Part shown: in pieces, positions 1-9,394 of the stretch
How the letters are laid out: the number at the start of each line of letters is the position of its first letter
Numbering within the stretch: the stretch's first letter is position 1
From: G963677185 sp963677185
GTDB taxonomy: Bacteria; Bacillota; Syntrophomonadia; Syntrophomonadales; Syntrophomonadaceae
Direction of reading: 5' to 3'
NCBI GenBank assembly: GCA_963677185.1
Contig: OY781889.1
Coordinates: 1 to 64,000, forward strand
DNA: 64,000 bases
The notes under the pieces: generated by a model
The model's input: only the letters and a program-made list of their open reading frames with translations
The model's database searches: none
What the model was told of the DNA's origin: nothing
Made by a program: the position numbers and the translations under genes

Positions 1-75
1 AAAGCGGCTAAAGTGGCTGCCGGCCTGATCAATAAGGCCCGCAAAGACCGGGCGAAAGGAGAGGCGCAATCATGA
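1..75 (+). CDS. nuoI: NuoI C-terminus (partial)
   Basis: The frame is open from the window edge to a TGA at 73-75 and encodes a 24-residue Lys/Ala-rich tail. In nuo operons the gene directly before nuoJ is nuoI, the 2x[4Fe-4S] ferredoxin-like subunit of complex I, and charged C-terminal tails of this kind are common in its Firmicute versions. The assignment rests on gene order only; no cluster-binding cysteines lie inside the window. Confidence 0.55.
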   Translation, partial: KAAKVAAGLINKARKDRAKGEAQS

Positions 76-150
76 TAAACACTGGCACCGAAAGATTGAT
101 CATGCGGTCCAGGTCCGCTGCTGCGCCGGGAAGGGAGATTTTGAGCACTG

Positions 151-678
151 ATGGATGCATTTAATGCCATAAGCGAAGCCGCAGTTTTTTATATAGTTGC
201 GGCAGTGATAATCATATCCGCCCTGGGCGTAGTATTTAGCCGGAATATCATACATAGCGCGCTGCTGCTGGTAATGAGCTTTCTGGGCATCGCCGCCTGC
301 TTTTTCGAGCTGCAGGCTGGTTTTCTGGGTTTGATGCAGATACTCATTTACGGCGGCGCAGTTTCCGTCCTGATTGTCTTTGCGGTCATGCTGGTCATGC
401 AGGAACGCACCGAAAAAACCAATGCTGCGATTGCCAGCCGGTCGGTATCTACCGTTTCGGCCCTGCTCTGCCTGGCTTTGTTCGTGGTTCTTGGCTGCTG
501 CGTCGCCCCGGCCCGCCTGCTAACAAGCTCCAGCATTCCGGTTCCAGATGCAGTCGCTGCACTGGCCGGACTTATGCTGGGCGATTATGTGCTGGCATTC
601 GAACTGGCAGCCATATTGCTCCTGGTAGCCGTAGCGGGCGCCATTTTGCTTGCCAGAGGGGAGGACCGCCCATGCTGA
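151..678 (+). CDS. nuoJ: NADH-quinone oxidoreductase subunit J
   Basis: This 175-residue membrane subunit of complex I has about five hydrophobic helices (the first near residues 12-34, the last near 145-168) and almost no soluble part, as usual for NuoJ. It belongs to the membrane arm that links quinone reduction to proton translocation. The ATG follows an AAGGGAG at 131-137. The stop overlaps the nuoK start by 7 nt, so the two are translationally coupled. It lies in the order nuoI-J-K-L-M-N on one strand. Confidence 0.93.
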   Translation: MDAFNAISEAAVFYIVAAVIIISALGVVFSRNIIHSALLLVMSFLGIAACFFELQAGFLGLMQILIYGGAVSVLIVFAVMLVMQERTEKTNAAIASRSVSTVSALLCLALFVVLGCCVAPARLLTSSSIPVPDAVAALAGLMLGDYVLAFELAAILLLVAVAGAILLARGEDRPC

Positions 679-986
679 ACATCGGACTGAATCACTACCT
701 TATTCTGGCGGCGGCGCTCTTTTGCATCGGCTTGTTCGGCGTTTTCGTCAAGCGCAACGCCATTGCCGTTTTAATGTCGATTGAGCTGATGCTGAACGCG
801 GTAAATATCAATATGGTGGCAGCCAATCACTACCTGCACCCTGCGGACGCCGTCGGGCAGCTATTCGCAGTATTCGTGATCGTAGTGGCAGCCGCCGAAA
901 TTGCCGTAGGGCTGGCACTGATTATCGCAATGCACCGGTTGAGAAATTCCTGCAACCTGGATGATTTCAACCTGATGAAATGGTAA
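672..986 (+). CDS. nuoK: NADH-quinone oxidoreductase subunit K
   Basis: This 104-residue protein has three transmembrane helices and is homologous to MrpC of Na+/H+ antiporters. The two membrane glutamates of the family are visible: Glu38 in the SIELML motif of helix 2 and Glu76 in AAEIAVG of helix 3, both implicated in proton coupling. The length matches the family (about 100 residues). It overlaps nuoJ and is followed 15 nt later by nuoL, with a GGAGG just before that start. Confidence 0.95.
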   Translation: MLNIGLNHYLILAAALFCIGLFGVFVKRNAIAVLMSIELMLNAVNINMVAANHYLHPADAVGQLFAVFVIVVAAAEIAVGLALIIAMHRLRNSCNLDDFNLMKW

Positions 987-1001
987 AGGAGGCGGCATAA
1001 A

Positions 1002-2870
1002 ATGGAATTGTTTAATAATGCCTGGCTGATACCGGCCCTGCCGTTTCTGGCCTTTGCCCTGACCGGCTTGTTCCTGCAAAAACGGCCACAGCTCACGGCC
1101 CTCGTATCGATTGCCGCGATTGGCATTTCCTTCGTAATGTCTGTCATGATTGCTATGAAGGTTTTCACCGGTTCGCCGGAAGCGGTCTTTCAGATTGCCT
1201 GGCGCTGGCTGGAAATGCCCGGACTCAAGGTGGAAATGGGCATCCTGATCGATCCCCTGGCCGCCTTGATGCTGATCGTGGTAACCACCGTGGCCCTGCT
1301 GGTGCAGATTTATTCGCTTGGCTATATGTACGGCGATACCGGCTTTGCCCGTTATTTCGCCTATCAGAGCGCCTTTGCCGCCTCCATGCTGGGGCTGGTG
1401 CTGGCCAATAACTTCGGTCAAATCTTTGTATTTTGGGAACTGGTAGGCTTGTGCTCCTATTTGCTGATTGGCTTCTGGTATGGCCGGCAATCCGCCGCTG
1501 ATGCCGCCAAAAAGGCCTTTATCACCAACCGGGTAGGCGACTTCGGTTTTCTGCTGGGCATCCTGTTCCTGGCGATCGTATTTGGCACCCTGGATTTCGC
1601 CGGTCTGGCTTCCAAAATCTCAGTTTATGAGAACATGGCCGTCCTGATGCCTATTGCGATTCTGCTGTTCTTCGGTCCGGTCGGCAAATCAGCCCAGTTT
1701 CCTTTGCATGTCTGGCTGCCTGACGCCATGGAAGGTCCAACCCCGGTCAGCGCTCTTATCCACGCTGCTACAATGGTGGCTGCTGGAGTCTACCTGGTGG
1801 CCCGCGCCTATTTTATCTTCAGCGCTGTGCCCGAAGCCATGACCATGATTGCTTACACCGGGGGATTTACTGCGCTATTTGCAGCCTCCATCGCCCTGGT
1901 TCAAAACGATATCAAGCGCATCCTGGCTTATTCTACATTAAGCCAGCTGGGATACATGATGATGGCCATGGGGGTGGGCGCGATGACGGCGGGAATGTTC
2001 CACCTCATGACCCACGCCTTTTTTAAGAGCCTGTTATTTTTAGGAGCAGGCAGCGTGATCCATGCCCTTCACGATGAACAGGATATCTGGAAAATGGGCG
2101 GGCTGGCCAAAAAAATGCCGGTAACCGCTTCAGCATTTATAATCGGTGCGCTGGCCCTGGCTGGCATACCTCCGCTGTCGGGCTTCTGGAGCAAGGATGA
2201 AATTCTGCTCGGCGCTTATGCCGGCGGCTACACCGGCCTGTACATACTGGGTTCGCTGGTGGCTTTCATGACTGCATTTTACATGTTCCGGCTGATTTTT
2301 GTGGCTTTCTTCGGCAAGAATGAAGCTGAAATGTCCGGACATACCAGCTGGCTTATGGAAGGGCCGCTGGTAATCCTGGCTGTACTGGCGATTATAGCAG
2401 GCTTCACCGGTTCCCCACTCATGGATTACTCGTTCAGCCACTATATAACCTACCCGGGCGCAGAGCACCACACTCCCAGCGCCGCCATTATGATTGTCTC
2501 CAGCCTGCTCGGCATAACCGGCATAGCCATGGCCTGGGCGATTTACCAGCGGGGCCTGATCGCCCCCGAAGCCCTGCGCCAGCGCTGGCCGGGAATGTAC
2601 GGACTGCTGGCCAATAAGTTCTATATGGATGAGATCTACCAGAAAGTTATTGATGTGCTGGTGGACGGCACCGGCCAGATTTTGGAATGGATCGACCTTA
2701 AACTGGTTAACGGGGCGATTAATGCCCTGGCCAGGGGCGCCGGATTATTCGGCAGCGAACTGCGCACCAGTGAGAATGGCCAGGTACAGACCTACGCCCG
2801 TTTTATGTTTGCCGGAGTGCTTTTTGTGCTGTTAGCGGCTTTGTACGCGGCCTTCCGGGTCCAGGTTTAG
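1002..2870 (+). CDS. nuoL: NADH-quinone oxidoreductase subunit L
   Basis: This 622-residue antiporter-like subunit sits at the distal end of the complex I membrane arm and pumps protons. The conserved region with Glu146 (FWELVG) and the following PLHVWLPDAMEGPTPVSALIH block, which carries the key His and Lys region of the proton_antipo_M domain, are present. The long C-terminal part (after about residue 480) corresponds to the lateral helix and last transmembrane segment. The length is normal for NuoL. The start has AAAGGAGG 13 nt upstream. Confidence 0.96.
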   Translation: MELFNNAWLIPALPFLAFALTGLFLQKRPQLTALVSIAAIGISFVMSVMIAMKVFTGSPEAVFQIAWRWLEMPGLKVEMGILIDPLAALMLIVVTTVALLVQIYSLGYMYGDTGFARYFAYQSAFAASMLGLVLANNFGQIFVFWELVGLCSYLLIGFWYGRQSAADAAKKAFITNRVGDFGFLLGILFLAIVFGTLDFAGLASKISVYENMAVLMPIAILLFFGPVGKSAQFPLHVWLPDAMEGPTPVSALIHAATMVAAGVYLVARAYFIFSAVPEAMTMIAYTGGFTALFAASIALVQNDIKRILAYSTLSQLGYMMMAMGVGAMTAGMFHLMTHAFFKSLLFLGAGSVIHALHDEQDIWKMGGLAKKMPVTASAFIIGALALAGIPPLSGFWSKDEILLGAYAGGYTGLYILGSLVAFMTAFYMFRLIFVAFFGKNEAEMSGHTSWLMEGPLVILAVLAIIAGFTGSPLMDYSFSHYITYPGAEHHTPSAAIMIVSSLLGITGIAMAWAIYQRGLIAPEALRQRWPGMYGLLANKFYMDEIYQKVIDVLVDGTGQILEWIDLKLVNGAINALARGAGLFGSELRTSENGQVQTYARFMFAGVLFVLLAALYAAFRVQV

Positions 2871-2882
2871 GAGGTGGAAACA

Positions 2883-4382
2883 ATGCCGATTCTATCAATT
2901 ATTTTACTTGCCCCGGTGCTCGGCGCCCTGCTGATTATTGCCCTGCCCCGCCAGGCGCACGGCTCTATAAAGGCATTGGCCGCATTTAGCACTTTCGTGT
3001 CCATGGCCCTGTCCATGGCTGTGGCCGTAATGTTCAATACCAGCGTTGACGGAATGCAATTTCGCGAGAGCATCCCCTGGATCACCGACCTTGGCGTAAA
3101 CTATGCCCTGGGTGTGGACGGGGTCAGCCTGCCCTTGCTCCTGCTAACCAACCTTATTGGCTTCAGCGCGGTCTTCGCAAGCTGGCACGTTGATGAAAAG
3201 GTCAAGGAATTCTTCGTCCTGTTGCTGATTCTGATTAGCGGCGTCATGGGCACCTTTATCAGCACCGACCTTTTCATATTCTTCCTTTTTTATGAAGTGG
3301 TGGTTATTCCTATTTACCTGCTGGTAATCATGTATGGCTCCTCCAAAAGGGTCACCAAGGAATACGCAGGCATGAAGCTGACCATTTACCTGCTAATCGG
3401 GAGTGCGTTCCTGCTAACCGGCCTCATAGCCCTTTTCGTAAAATCCCGCGCCATGCTTGGCTATCCCACCATGGACATATCCATTCTAGCCGGGTTGAAC
3501 TACCCGGTGGATTTTCAAATCCTGGTCTACGCCTTTATGGCCCTGGGCCTGTGCACCCTGCTCTCCATGTTCCCGTTCCACGCCTGGTCGCCGGACGGTT
3601 ATGCCGGGGCGCCCACGGCGGTTTCCATGATTCACGCCGGAGTGTTGAAGAAAATTGGCGGCTATGGCCTGATTCGCATTGGCCTGTTCATTCTGCCGGC
3701 CGGGGCCCGTTATCTGGCTCCGCTAATTGCGGTGCTGGCTATAGGCAATGTCATTTATGCCGCGTTTATTTGCCTCAAACAAAGAGACCTCAAGTATATC
3801 GCGGGTTACTCCTCGGTCAGCCATATGGGCTATGTGCTGATTGGCATCGCCGCCCTCAACATTATCAGCCTGAACGGGGCTATAATGATGATGTACGCCC
3901 ATGGCCTGATGGCTGCCCTCTTTTTCTCCATGATCGGCATTCTGTACCATAAGAGCCACACCCGCAATATTGACGATATGGGCGGCCTGGCCCACCAGAT
4001 GCCGCGCCTGGCAGTGGGTTTGATGCTGGCGGGGCTGGCTTCCCTGGGCTTGCCGGGCACGGTTAACTTCATCGGCGAATTTACCATCTTTGTGGGCGCA
4101 TTCACTCCTTACCGGGTCCTGACCATCATAGCTGTCTCCGGGATTGTACTGACCGCGGTTTACATCCTGCGCACCCTGGGCGATGTGCTGTTCGGACCGC
4201 GCCAGGAGAAATGGGATCATCTCGAAGATCTGCGCGGACCGGAAATGGTCCCGCTGCTGGTGTTGGGAACAATGATCCTGGCCGGGGGCATGCTGCCATT
4301 TACAGTTATGGATCCCATTAATTCAGGTGTTGCCCAGATCGTTGGACAGATCGGCCTGATTAAAATAGGAGGACTGTTCTGA
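2883..4382 (+). CDS. nuoM: NADH-quinone oxidoreductase subunit M
   Basis: This 499-residue antiporter-like subunit of complex I has about 14 transmembrane helices. Glu138 in the FYEVVVIP motif matches the essential glutamate of NuoM, and the block around MFPFHAWSPD is typical. An in-frame GTG exists at 2874, but it lies inside the Shine-Dalgarno AGGAGGTG (2869-2876), so the ATG at 2883, 6 nt after it, is the better start. The stop overlaps the nuoN start (TGATG at 4380-4384). Confidence 0.95.
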   Translation: MPILSIILLAPVLGALLIIALPRQAHGSIKALAAFSTFVSMALSMAVAVMFNTSVDGMQFRESIPWITDLGVNYALGVDGVSLPLLLLTNLIGFSAVFASWHVDEKVKEFFVLLLILISGVMGTFISTDLFIFFLFYEVVVIPIYLLVIMYGSSKRVTKEYAGMKLTIYLLIGSAFLLTGLIALFVKSRAMLGYPTMDISILAGLNYPVDFQILVYAFMALGLCTLLSMFPFHAWSPDGYAGAPTAVSMIHAGVLKKIGGYGLIRIGLFILPAGARYLAPLIAVLAIGNVIYAAFICLKQRDLKYIAGYSSVSHMGYVLIGIAALNIISLNGAIMMMYAHGLMAALFFSMIGILYHKSHTRNIDDMGGLAHQMPRLAVGLMLAGLASLGLPGTVNFIGEFTIFVGAFTPYRVLTIIAVSGIVLTAVYILRTLGDVLFGPRQEKWDHLEDLRGPEMVPLLVLGTMILAGGMLPFTVMDPINSGVAQIVGQIGLIKIGGLF

Positions 4383-5800
4383 TGGATTATTCATTGCTGA
4401 CACTTGAAATACTGGTCGCCGTCGCTGGCTTCATGCTGCTCTGCGCCGGTTTGCTGCTGCCTGAACGCGGTCAGAAATACCTGCCCGCTGCGGCTATAAT
4501 TACCCTGGCCGCGCTCCTGGCCTGGCTGGCCGGCAATTATCAGCAGACCGGGCCTTTATTCGGCGGAATATACTATGTGGATTTATTTGGCAATTTCTTT
4601 AAAGCCCTGTTCCTGGTGGCCGCGCTCATTGTAATGTTGTTTGCAGCCCGCTACAGCAGCAGCTTTGCGGCCCGGCGCAGCGAATGGTACAGTTTTCTTT
4701 TCTTTGCCTGCCTGGGCATGATCGTAATGGCCGGTGCCGGAGAAATGATCACCCTGTATATCGGCCTGGAGCTTATGACCATCAGCTTCTATATCCTGTG
4801 CGCTTTCTTGCTGGACAATCCCCGCTCCGCCGAAGCCGGGCTCAAGTACCTGATCCTGGGAGCTCTCTCCTCATCGGTCCTGCTGTTCGGCTTGAGCCTC
4901 GTCTATGCAACTGCCGGCAGCACCAAGTATGCGGCTGTTTTTGCCACCTTAAGCGCCCTTGGAGCAGTTGAGCCCCTGTTGATCGCTGGTATCGGCCTGA
5001 TCCTGGCCGGATTTGCCTTCAAGCTGGCCATAATCCCCTTCCATATGTGGACTCCAGACGTTTACGAAGGCGCTCCCACCCCGGTTACGGCCTTTCTGTC
5101 GGTGGCCTCCAAAGCCGCCGGATTTGCGGCCTTGATGCGTATGCTGACCATGGCTATTCCTCCCGAGGTTTGCAACTGGAATGCGGTCCTGGCAGTGCTG
5201 GCAGCGGTTACAATGATCGGCGGCAATCTGATGGCCCTGGTGCAAACCAATATGAAGAGAATGCTGGCCTATTCCAGCATCGCCCAGGCCGGCTATATCC
5301 TGGTAGGGCTGATTGCGGCTAACACCTATGGCTTTCAGGGTGTGCTTTTCTATTCCCTGGTCTATGTTTTCGCCAATGCCGGGGCCTTCGCAATCCTGAG
5401 CGAGGTTGAAATGGAGAGCGGCAGCACGGAAATAACGGCCTTGAACGACCTGGGCACCCGCGCTCCGCTACTCGCCGCAGTTATGACCGTATGCTTGTTG
5501 TCACTGGCGGGTATTCCGCCACTGGCTGGATTTGCCGGCAAGTACTACCTGTTCGCCGGAGCCATAGAATCGGGCTATTTGTGGCTGGCCCTGATCGGCC
5601 TGCTAATGAGCATGATCTCGGTATATTATTATCTCAGCGTTTCCAAAGCCATGTATATCGGGGAAAGCAGTGAAAGCAAATCCCTGACGATATCGCGGCT
5701 GGCCCGGGCAGCCATCTGGATATGCCTGGCCGCAACCCTGTCGCTGGGCATCTATCCACAGCCCCTGTCAGTCCTGGCCCGTGCCGCAATCGGCTGGTAA
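4382..5800 (+). CDS. nuoN: NADH-quinone oxidoreductase subunit N
   Basis: This is the third antiporter-like proton-pumping subunit of complex I, 472 residues. Glu130 in YIGLELMT is the conserved membrane glutamate, and IIPFHMWTPDVYEGAPTP is the family signature. The ATG overlaps the nuoM stop by one base. It is the last gene of the operon; no + strand terminator with a U-run is obvious, but the hairpin at 5853-5898 lies just downstream. Confidence 0.95.
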   Translation: MDYSLLTLEILVAVAGFMLLCAGLLLPERGQKYLPAAAIITLAALLAWLAGNYQQTGPLFGGIYYVDLFGNFFKALFLVAALIVMLFAARYSSSFAARRSEWYSFLFFACLGMIVMAGAGEMITLYIGLELMTISFYILCAFLLDNPRSAEAGLKYLILGALSSSVLLFGLSLVYATAGSTKYAAVFATLSALGAVEPLLIAGIGLILAGFAFKLAIIPFHMWTPDVYEGAPTPVTAFLSVASKAAGFAALMRMLTMAIPPEVCNWNAVLAVLAAVTMIGGNLMALVQTNMKRMLAYSSIAQAGYILVGLIAANTYGFQGVLFYSLVYVFANAGAFAILSEVEMESGSTEITALNDLGTRAPLLAAVMTVCLLSLAGIPPLAGFAGKYYLFAGAIESGYLWLALIGLLMSMISVYYYLSVSKAMYIGESSESKSLTISRLARAAIWICLAATLSLGIYPQPLSVLARAAIGW

Positions 5801-5844
5801 GCGGAACCTGCAAACGGCTATCTAAACGCGAACTAAAGCATAAT

Positions 5845-5898
5845 AAACGAAAAACAGGCCATCGCCGCTTGCTTTACGTAAAACGGCCCTGGCCTGTT
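5845..5898 (-). terminator. Terminator of the zinc-ribbon gene
   Basis: An inverted repeat AACAGGCCA (5853-5861) / TGGCCTGTT (5890-5898) with a 28-nt loop is followed, on the minus strand, by a T-rich tract (TTTTTCGTTTATT). It lies just past the stop of the minus-strand gene and also separates it from the convergent nuo operon. Confidence 0.55.
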
Positions 5899-5914
5899 GT
5901 GGGATAACCAGCAA

Positions 5915-6232
5915 TCATACCGGAATATGGTTGATCTGCTTAACATGAAAGTCCCGGGTGGAAATGCCGCATATCGGACACTGGCGGCTGCGCGCCCCGA
6001 ACATCCTCCAGTCTCCACAATACGGGCACCAGAGTTGAGCCCCCCGGTCCGACTTTTTGGGGGCGGGTTTCGGCTGGTCCGGATTCAATGGTATGGCCCT
6101 GGACAGGGATATCAGAAATGCCTTTTCGAACTGGCTTTGCATTTCAACCGCGGCTTCGTATTCAAGATTCTTAATAGGCTCCTGGGCTTTGCCTTCCTGG
6201 TCTAATGGTATGACCGCCCATTTTGCAACCAA
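5915..6232 (-). CDS. Small zinc-ribbon protein
   Basis: This 105-residue protein has no recognised family. Its C-terminal half carries two CxxC knuckles (WCPYCG and CPICG, about 20 residues apart), which should form a four-Cys zinc ribbon; the N-terminal half is a plain amphipathic region. The start is a TTG: AAAGGAGGGG lies 6 nt upstream on the minus strand and no ATG is in frame. It is monocistronic and convergent with nuoN. Nucleic-acid or protein binding is possible, but nothing in the context indicates a role. Confidence 0.7.
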   Translation of the reverse strand: MVAKWAVIPLDQEGKAQEPIKNLEYEAAVEMQSQFEKAFLISLSRAIPLNPDQPKPAPKKSDRGAQLWCPYCGDWRMFGARSRQCPICGISTRDFHVKQINHIPV

Positions 6233-6498
6233 ACAGCACCCCTCCTTTCAGAACATATGTATGTTATCTAAAATAATATAGCACATTTGTTCCTCTTGGC
6301 AAACAGTTATTTTCAGGGGGTCAGCGGGCTGTATAAGCGCCCATCCATCAGTATTCAGGCTGATATCGTATCAAAAACGCTCTGGTTCGCGGCTATAACA
6401 CCTTTTCTATGGTTTCGTCAGCAAATTTTTTCCGAGCGTTCAGCCGCTTAAATAACTGGTAAAATTGAATGAATGTTAATGTGAAAGGGGTGCCCTTG

Positions 6499-6969
6499 AT
6501 GGCTCAAACACTCAAGACCCGCCCGGCGCGTTCTTCTGACATAGAAGAAATTTGCTCCGTGGTGGAAAAGGCTTTCGACGAATTTATCGCTCCCGGCTAT
6601 TCCGAAGAAGGGGTGGCCGCATTCAAACAGTATGCCAATGCTTCTGCGCTGGCGGAGCGGTTTAATAATCCTGAACTGGTAGCCTATGTCGCCCTTTGCA
6701 GTGCTCAAATCGTTGGCTATATCGAAATGCGCGACCATAGCCATATTTCTTTGCTGGCGGTTGACAGTGGTTTTCACCGGCAGGGCATTGCCCGCCGTTT
6801 ATGGACGCTGGCCCAATCGGCTGTGTTGGAAAAATACCCGGATAGTGCGGCTTTCACCGTCAATTCATCTCCCTTTGCGGTTCCTGTATATAAACGCCTG
6901 GGGTTCGTACCGGTCGATGAAGAACAGGTTAAAAACGGCATTCGCTTTATCCCGATGCAAAAAGACTAA
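6499..6969 (+). CDS. GNAT-family N-acetyltransferase
   Basis: This 156-residue protein has the GNAT fold order: an N-terminal beta-alpha (TRPARSSDIEEI), a central strand (IVGYIEMRD), then the acetyl-CoA pyrophosphate loop HRQGIARRL and a C-terminal YKRLGF motif. The family transfers an acetyl group from acetyl-CoA to a small-molecule or protein amine; the acceptor is not predictable. Upstream in-frame ATGs exist (6469), but AAAGGGG at 6484-6490 lies 8 nt before the ATG at 6499, which is chosen. It stands alone. Confidence 0.88.
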   Translation: MAQTLKTRPARSSDIEEICSVVEKAFDEFIAPGYSEEGVAAFKQYANASALAERFNNPELVAYVALCSAQIVGYIEMRDHSHISLLAVDSGFHRQGIARRLWTLAQSAVLEKYPDSAAFTVNSSPFAVPVYKRLGFVPVDEEQVKNGIRFIPMQKD

Positions 6970-7020
6970 AATGGCGATTCATGGGGAAGGCAGACCGTGT
7001 GAAAACCCTGTATCGAGCAT

Positions 7021-7098
7021 CACACCAGCGGACAGCTGCCAGAGTCCTCCGCAACGTTCGTTCCAATCGACATCCCTATTCCCACCACAGAATGTCGG
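7021..7098 (-). repeat. Diverged intergenic repeat, copy A
   Basis: Read on the minus strand, this roughly 75-bp stretch aligns with 15498-15575 (plus strand) at roughly 80 percent by eye, with an identical core AACGAACGTTGCGGA followed by CTCTGGCA a few bases later. It occupies the gap between the GNAT gene and the acyl-CoA dehydrogenase gene, where no other gene is seen. Its nature is unknown: a small non-autonomous element or a remnant of a larger one. Confidence 0.55.
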
Positions 7099-7274
7099 TC
7101 CTTTTATCACTAAAGGTATTTACGCGGTCTGACGGTTTTTGATTGTCCCCTCAATTAAGATTTGCCTGCCAACTATTCTGAATGTTACAGTTATCGTGTA
7201 ACATAACGCAGTTATTGATGAATTATCCTTTGAGAATGACGTTTATAGTCGAATTGCAGAAGGAGGAATGTGCA

Positions 7275-8408
7275 GTGGATTTCAAGTTATCAGATGAACA
7301 GGAACTGGCACGGCAAAATATGCGGGACTTTGCTGCGGTATATGTTGCCCCTATTGCCCAGGAACTGGATGAATCCGGGCGCTGGCCCGCCGAACTCTAC
7401 GCCCGGCTGGGCGAAGGCGGTTGGATGGGCATGCCCTTCGCCGAAGAATTCGGCGGGGCCGAAACCGACTATATCACCTATGCCGGGGTCATTGAAGAGC
7501 TCGCCCGCAGCTGCGCCGCAACCGCCTTCAATGTGTCCGCCCATACCGGGGTGGCCTGCATGTGCATTAATAATTTCGGGAGCCTGGAGCAGAAACAAAA
7601 ATACCTGGTTCCAATGGCACAGGGCAAGCATATTGGCGCATTTGCCATTACCGAGCCTTCGGCTGGCACGGATGTCGGCGGGGCACTTTCCACAGCCGTA
7701 AGGCAAGGGGACAGCTATATTCTAAACGGAAGCAAGACATTTTGCACCAGCGGTCCCGTAGCCGACACCTTCGTCGTTTTTGCCTGGAGCAATAAAGAAA
7801 AGCGTGAAATGAGCTGCTTCATCATCCCCAAAGGAACACCCGGCCTGGAAATCGGGGCCAAAGTCGAAAAGATGGGGATACGCTCCTCCCAGACCTCCGA
7901 TATATTTTTCCGGAATTGCCCCGTGCCGGCCGAAAATCTGCTGGGGCCGGAAGGAGCAGGACTGAAAATTGCCATGAATGGCTTTGACCATGGCCGGGTC
8001 GGAATTGCCGCCCAGTCGGTGGGAATCGCCCAGGCAGCCCTGGATGAGTCCATCAGTTATGCCAAACAGCGCATTCAGTTCAACAAGCCCCTGGCCAAAC
8101 AACAGCAAATCCAGTTCTGGATTGCCGACATGGCCACCGAAATTCAAGCCGCCCGATTTCTGACCCTTCATGCCGCCTGGTTAAAAGACCAGGGGCGGTC
8201 GTTCTCTGCCGAAGCCGCCATGGCCAAGCTATATGCTTCAGAACTGGCGACCCGGGCTTCGCATACCGCCGTGCAGATTCATGGCGGCTACGGGTATTGC
8301 AAGGGAGTCAAAGTGGAACGCCTGTACAGGGATGCCCGGATAACCGAGATTTATGAAGGCACCTCCGAAGCCATGCGCATGGTGATCAGTGGAAGCGCGC
8401 TGCGATAG
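7275..8408 (+). CDS. Short-chain acyl-CoA dehydrogenase
   Basis: This 377-residue FAD enzyme catalyses alpha,beta-dehydrogenation of acyl-CoA, most likely butyryl-CoA, in beta-oxidation or butyrate metabolism. FAITEPSAGTD is the FAD/substrate loop, IQFNKPLAKQQ the middle signature, and the catalytic base is the Glu of ITEIYEGTSE (about residue 361), the position used by short-chain members. A longer frame starts at 7182, but AGGAGG at 7261-7266 lies 8 nt before the GTG at 7275, which also gives the usual N-terminus. No etfAB, thiolase or crotonase gene is adjacent, so its partners must be elsewhere. Confidence 0.93.
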   Translation: MDFKLSDEQELARQNMRDFAAVYVAPIAQELDESGRWPAELYARLGEGGWMGMPFAEEFGGAETDYITYAGVIEELARSCAATAFNVSAHTGVACMCINNFGSLEQKQKYLVPMAQGKHIGAFAITEPSAGTDVGGALSTAVRQGDSYILNGSKTFCTSGPVADTFVVFAWSNKEKREMSCFIIPKGTPGLEIGAKVEKMGIRSSQTSDIFFRNCPVPAENLLGPEGAGLKIAMNGFDHGRVGIAAQSVGIAQAALDESISYAKQRIQFNKPLAKQQQIQFWIADMATEIQAARFLTLHAAWLKDQGRSFSAEAAMAKLYASELATRASHTAVQIHGGYGYCKGVKVERLYRDARITEIYEGTSEAMRMVISGSALR

Positions 8409-8451
8409 AACACGCTCCACCGGAGGTTGATGACCGAATCAGACTTATGAG

Positions 8452-8482
8452 TAGTATTGCAATACTATTTTTTATAGTATTC
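8452..8482. repeat. Overlapping AT-rich palindromes
   Basis: TAGTATTGCAATACTA (8452-8467) is a perfect palindrome, and its right half AATACTAT pairs again with ATAGTATT five bases further on. The two alternative hairpins share one arm. They follow the acyl-CoA dehydrogenase gene, and a T-run sits in the second loop. This could be a weak terminator or an operator. Confidence 0.4.
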
Positions 8483-8647
8483 GCTTGCCTGTAACCCTTT
8501 CTGGCAAGGCAGTACAATAAGAATGCTGCACAGCAGCGATGTTCTTACACAACTGCGCCCTGCCCCGTGCAGGGCCCATAAAGAAAGGGGTAATGCCTTA
8601 ATGTCCTTTTCTCAACTCAACCACCTGCTGGTATTCGTAGCTATTAT

Positions 8648-9229
8648 TCAGATAATCTTCTCATCAATAAGGATGTCCAGCACGGCGCTTACCTTTTGGG
8701 ACACATCATCAAACACATTCTGTATGAATTTAATATTGGGATGTTCTGACCAGACGTCGAGGAGCTTTTGCTGCAGCTGGCGAGCTTCTTCAACCGTCTC
8801 CGTACGGGCCGCCTGGTGTTTCACCCGGGCATATTGCTCAGGCAAAGCACAGGACAGCGATGATAGAAATATAACCAGATCGTATTTTTTATACTCTTCA
8901 ATCCGGTCGATCCGCAGAGCTTCATAAAAGTTATTATCAGGCCAATAGGCGGCACCGTCAAGGGTTCCGCGATCGCAAATAACATTGCGCTGCAAGCGCT
9001 CAGCATGAGACTGAATAAGCTCTTCGTAAAACACTTGCATGCGGTATATTGCGGTCTGGAAATCCCGGCGCTCATCCTCGGTGTTTCTGGATATATTGCT
9101 GAAATCCACCAGGGTCGCCATTTCAGGCACCAGCAGCACCCGGTCGCTAAACTGGGATGACAAATGATTGATGATCTTGGTTTTCCCGGAGCATGGCCCC
9201 CCTGTTAACACGATCCGCTTGATAGCCAT
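8648..9229 (-). CDS. P-loop NTPase, AAA_28/TTD14-like
   Basis: This 193-residue protein has a Walker A GGPCSGKT at residues 10-17 and a kinase-like second motif ICDRGTLDGAAYW near residue 87. Proteins of this kind (AAA_28, related to NadR-kinase and TTD14 folds) bind ATP/GTP; the physiological substrate is not known. ATG 9229 is preferred over the adjacent GTG at 9232 because AGGAGGT lies 7 nt upstream. It is monocistronic. Confidence 0.8.
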   Translation of the reverse strand: MAIKRIVLTGGPCSGKTKIINHLSSQFSDRVLLVPEMATLVDFSNISRNTEDERRDFQTAIYRMQVFYEELIQSHAERLQRNVICDRGTLDGAAYWPDNNFYEALRIDRIEEYKKYDLVIFLSSLSCALPEQYARVKHQAARTETVEEARQLQQKLLDVWSEHPNIKFIQNVFDDVSQKVSAVLDILIDEKII

Positions 9230-9326
9230 CACCAGGACCTCCTGTTAAGCTCGTATTGACTGTTACTATGGACTAAACGCCGGTCCATATCAAGTATAAC
9301 AAATCTCTTGGAATAATAGGAGATTT

Positions 9327-9365
9327 GGCGTGGAAGCAGGTGTTTGGTTCTTCTGTTTCCACGCC
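9327..9365 (-). terminator. Possible terminator of the beta-helix gene
   Basis: A 9-bp inverted repeat GGCGTGGAA (9327-9335) / TTCCACGCC (9357-9365), extended by a CAG/CTG match inside, lies 30 nt past the stop of the minus-strand gene. A second pair AAATCTC/GAGATTT sits just beyond at about 9301-9326. The U-run is poor, so termination is only probable. Confidence 0.4.
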
Positions 9366-9394
9366 CGGCTTCAGTATCCCGATTTCTGCGGCAT

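Noticed and set aside
861..1490. Minus-strand frame opposite nuoK/nuoL
   Set aside because: It is antisense to conserved complex I genes, with no RBS and no recognisable motif.
8523..8927. Plus-strand frame opposite the P-loop NTPase gene
   Set aside because: It overlaps the well-supported minus-strand gene and has shadow-like composition; only its first part lies outside that gene.
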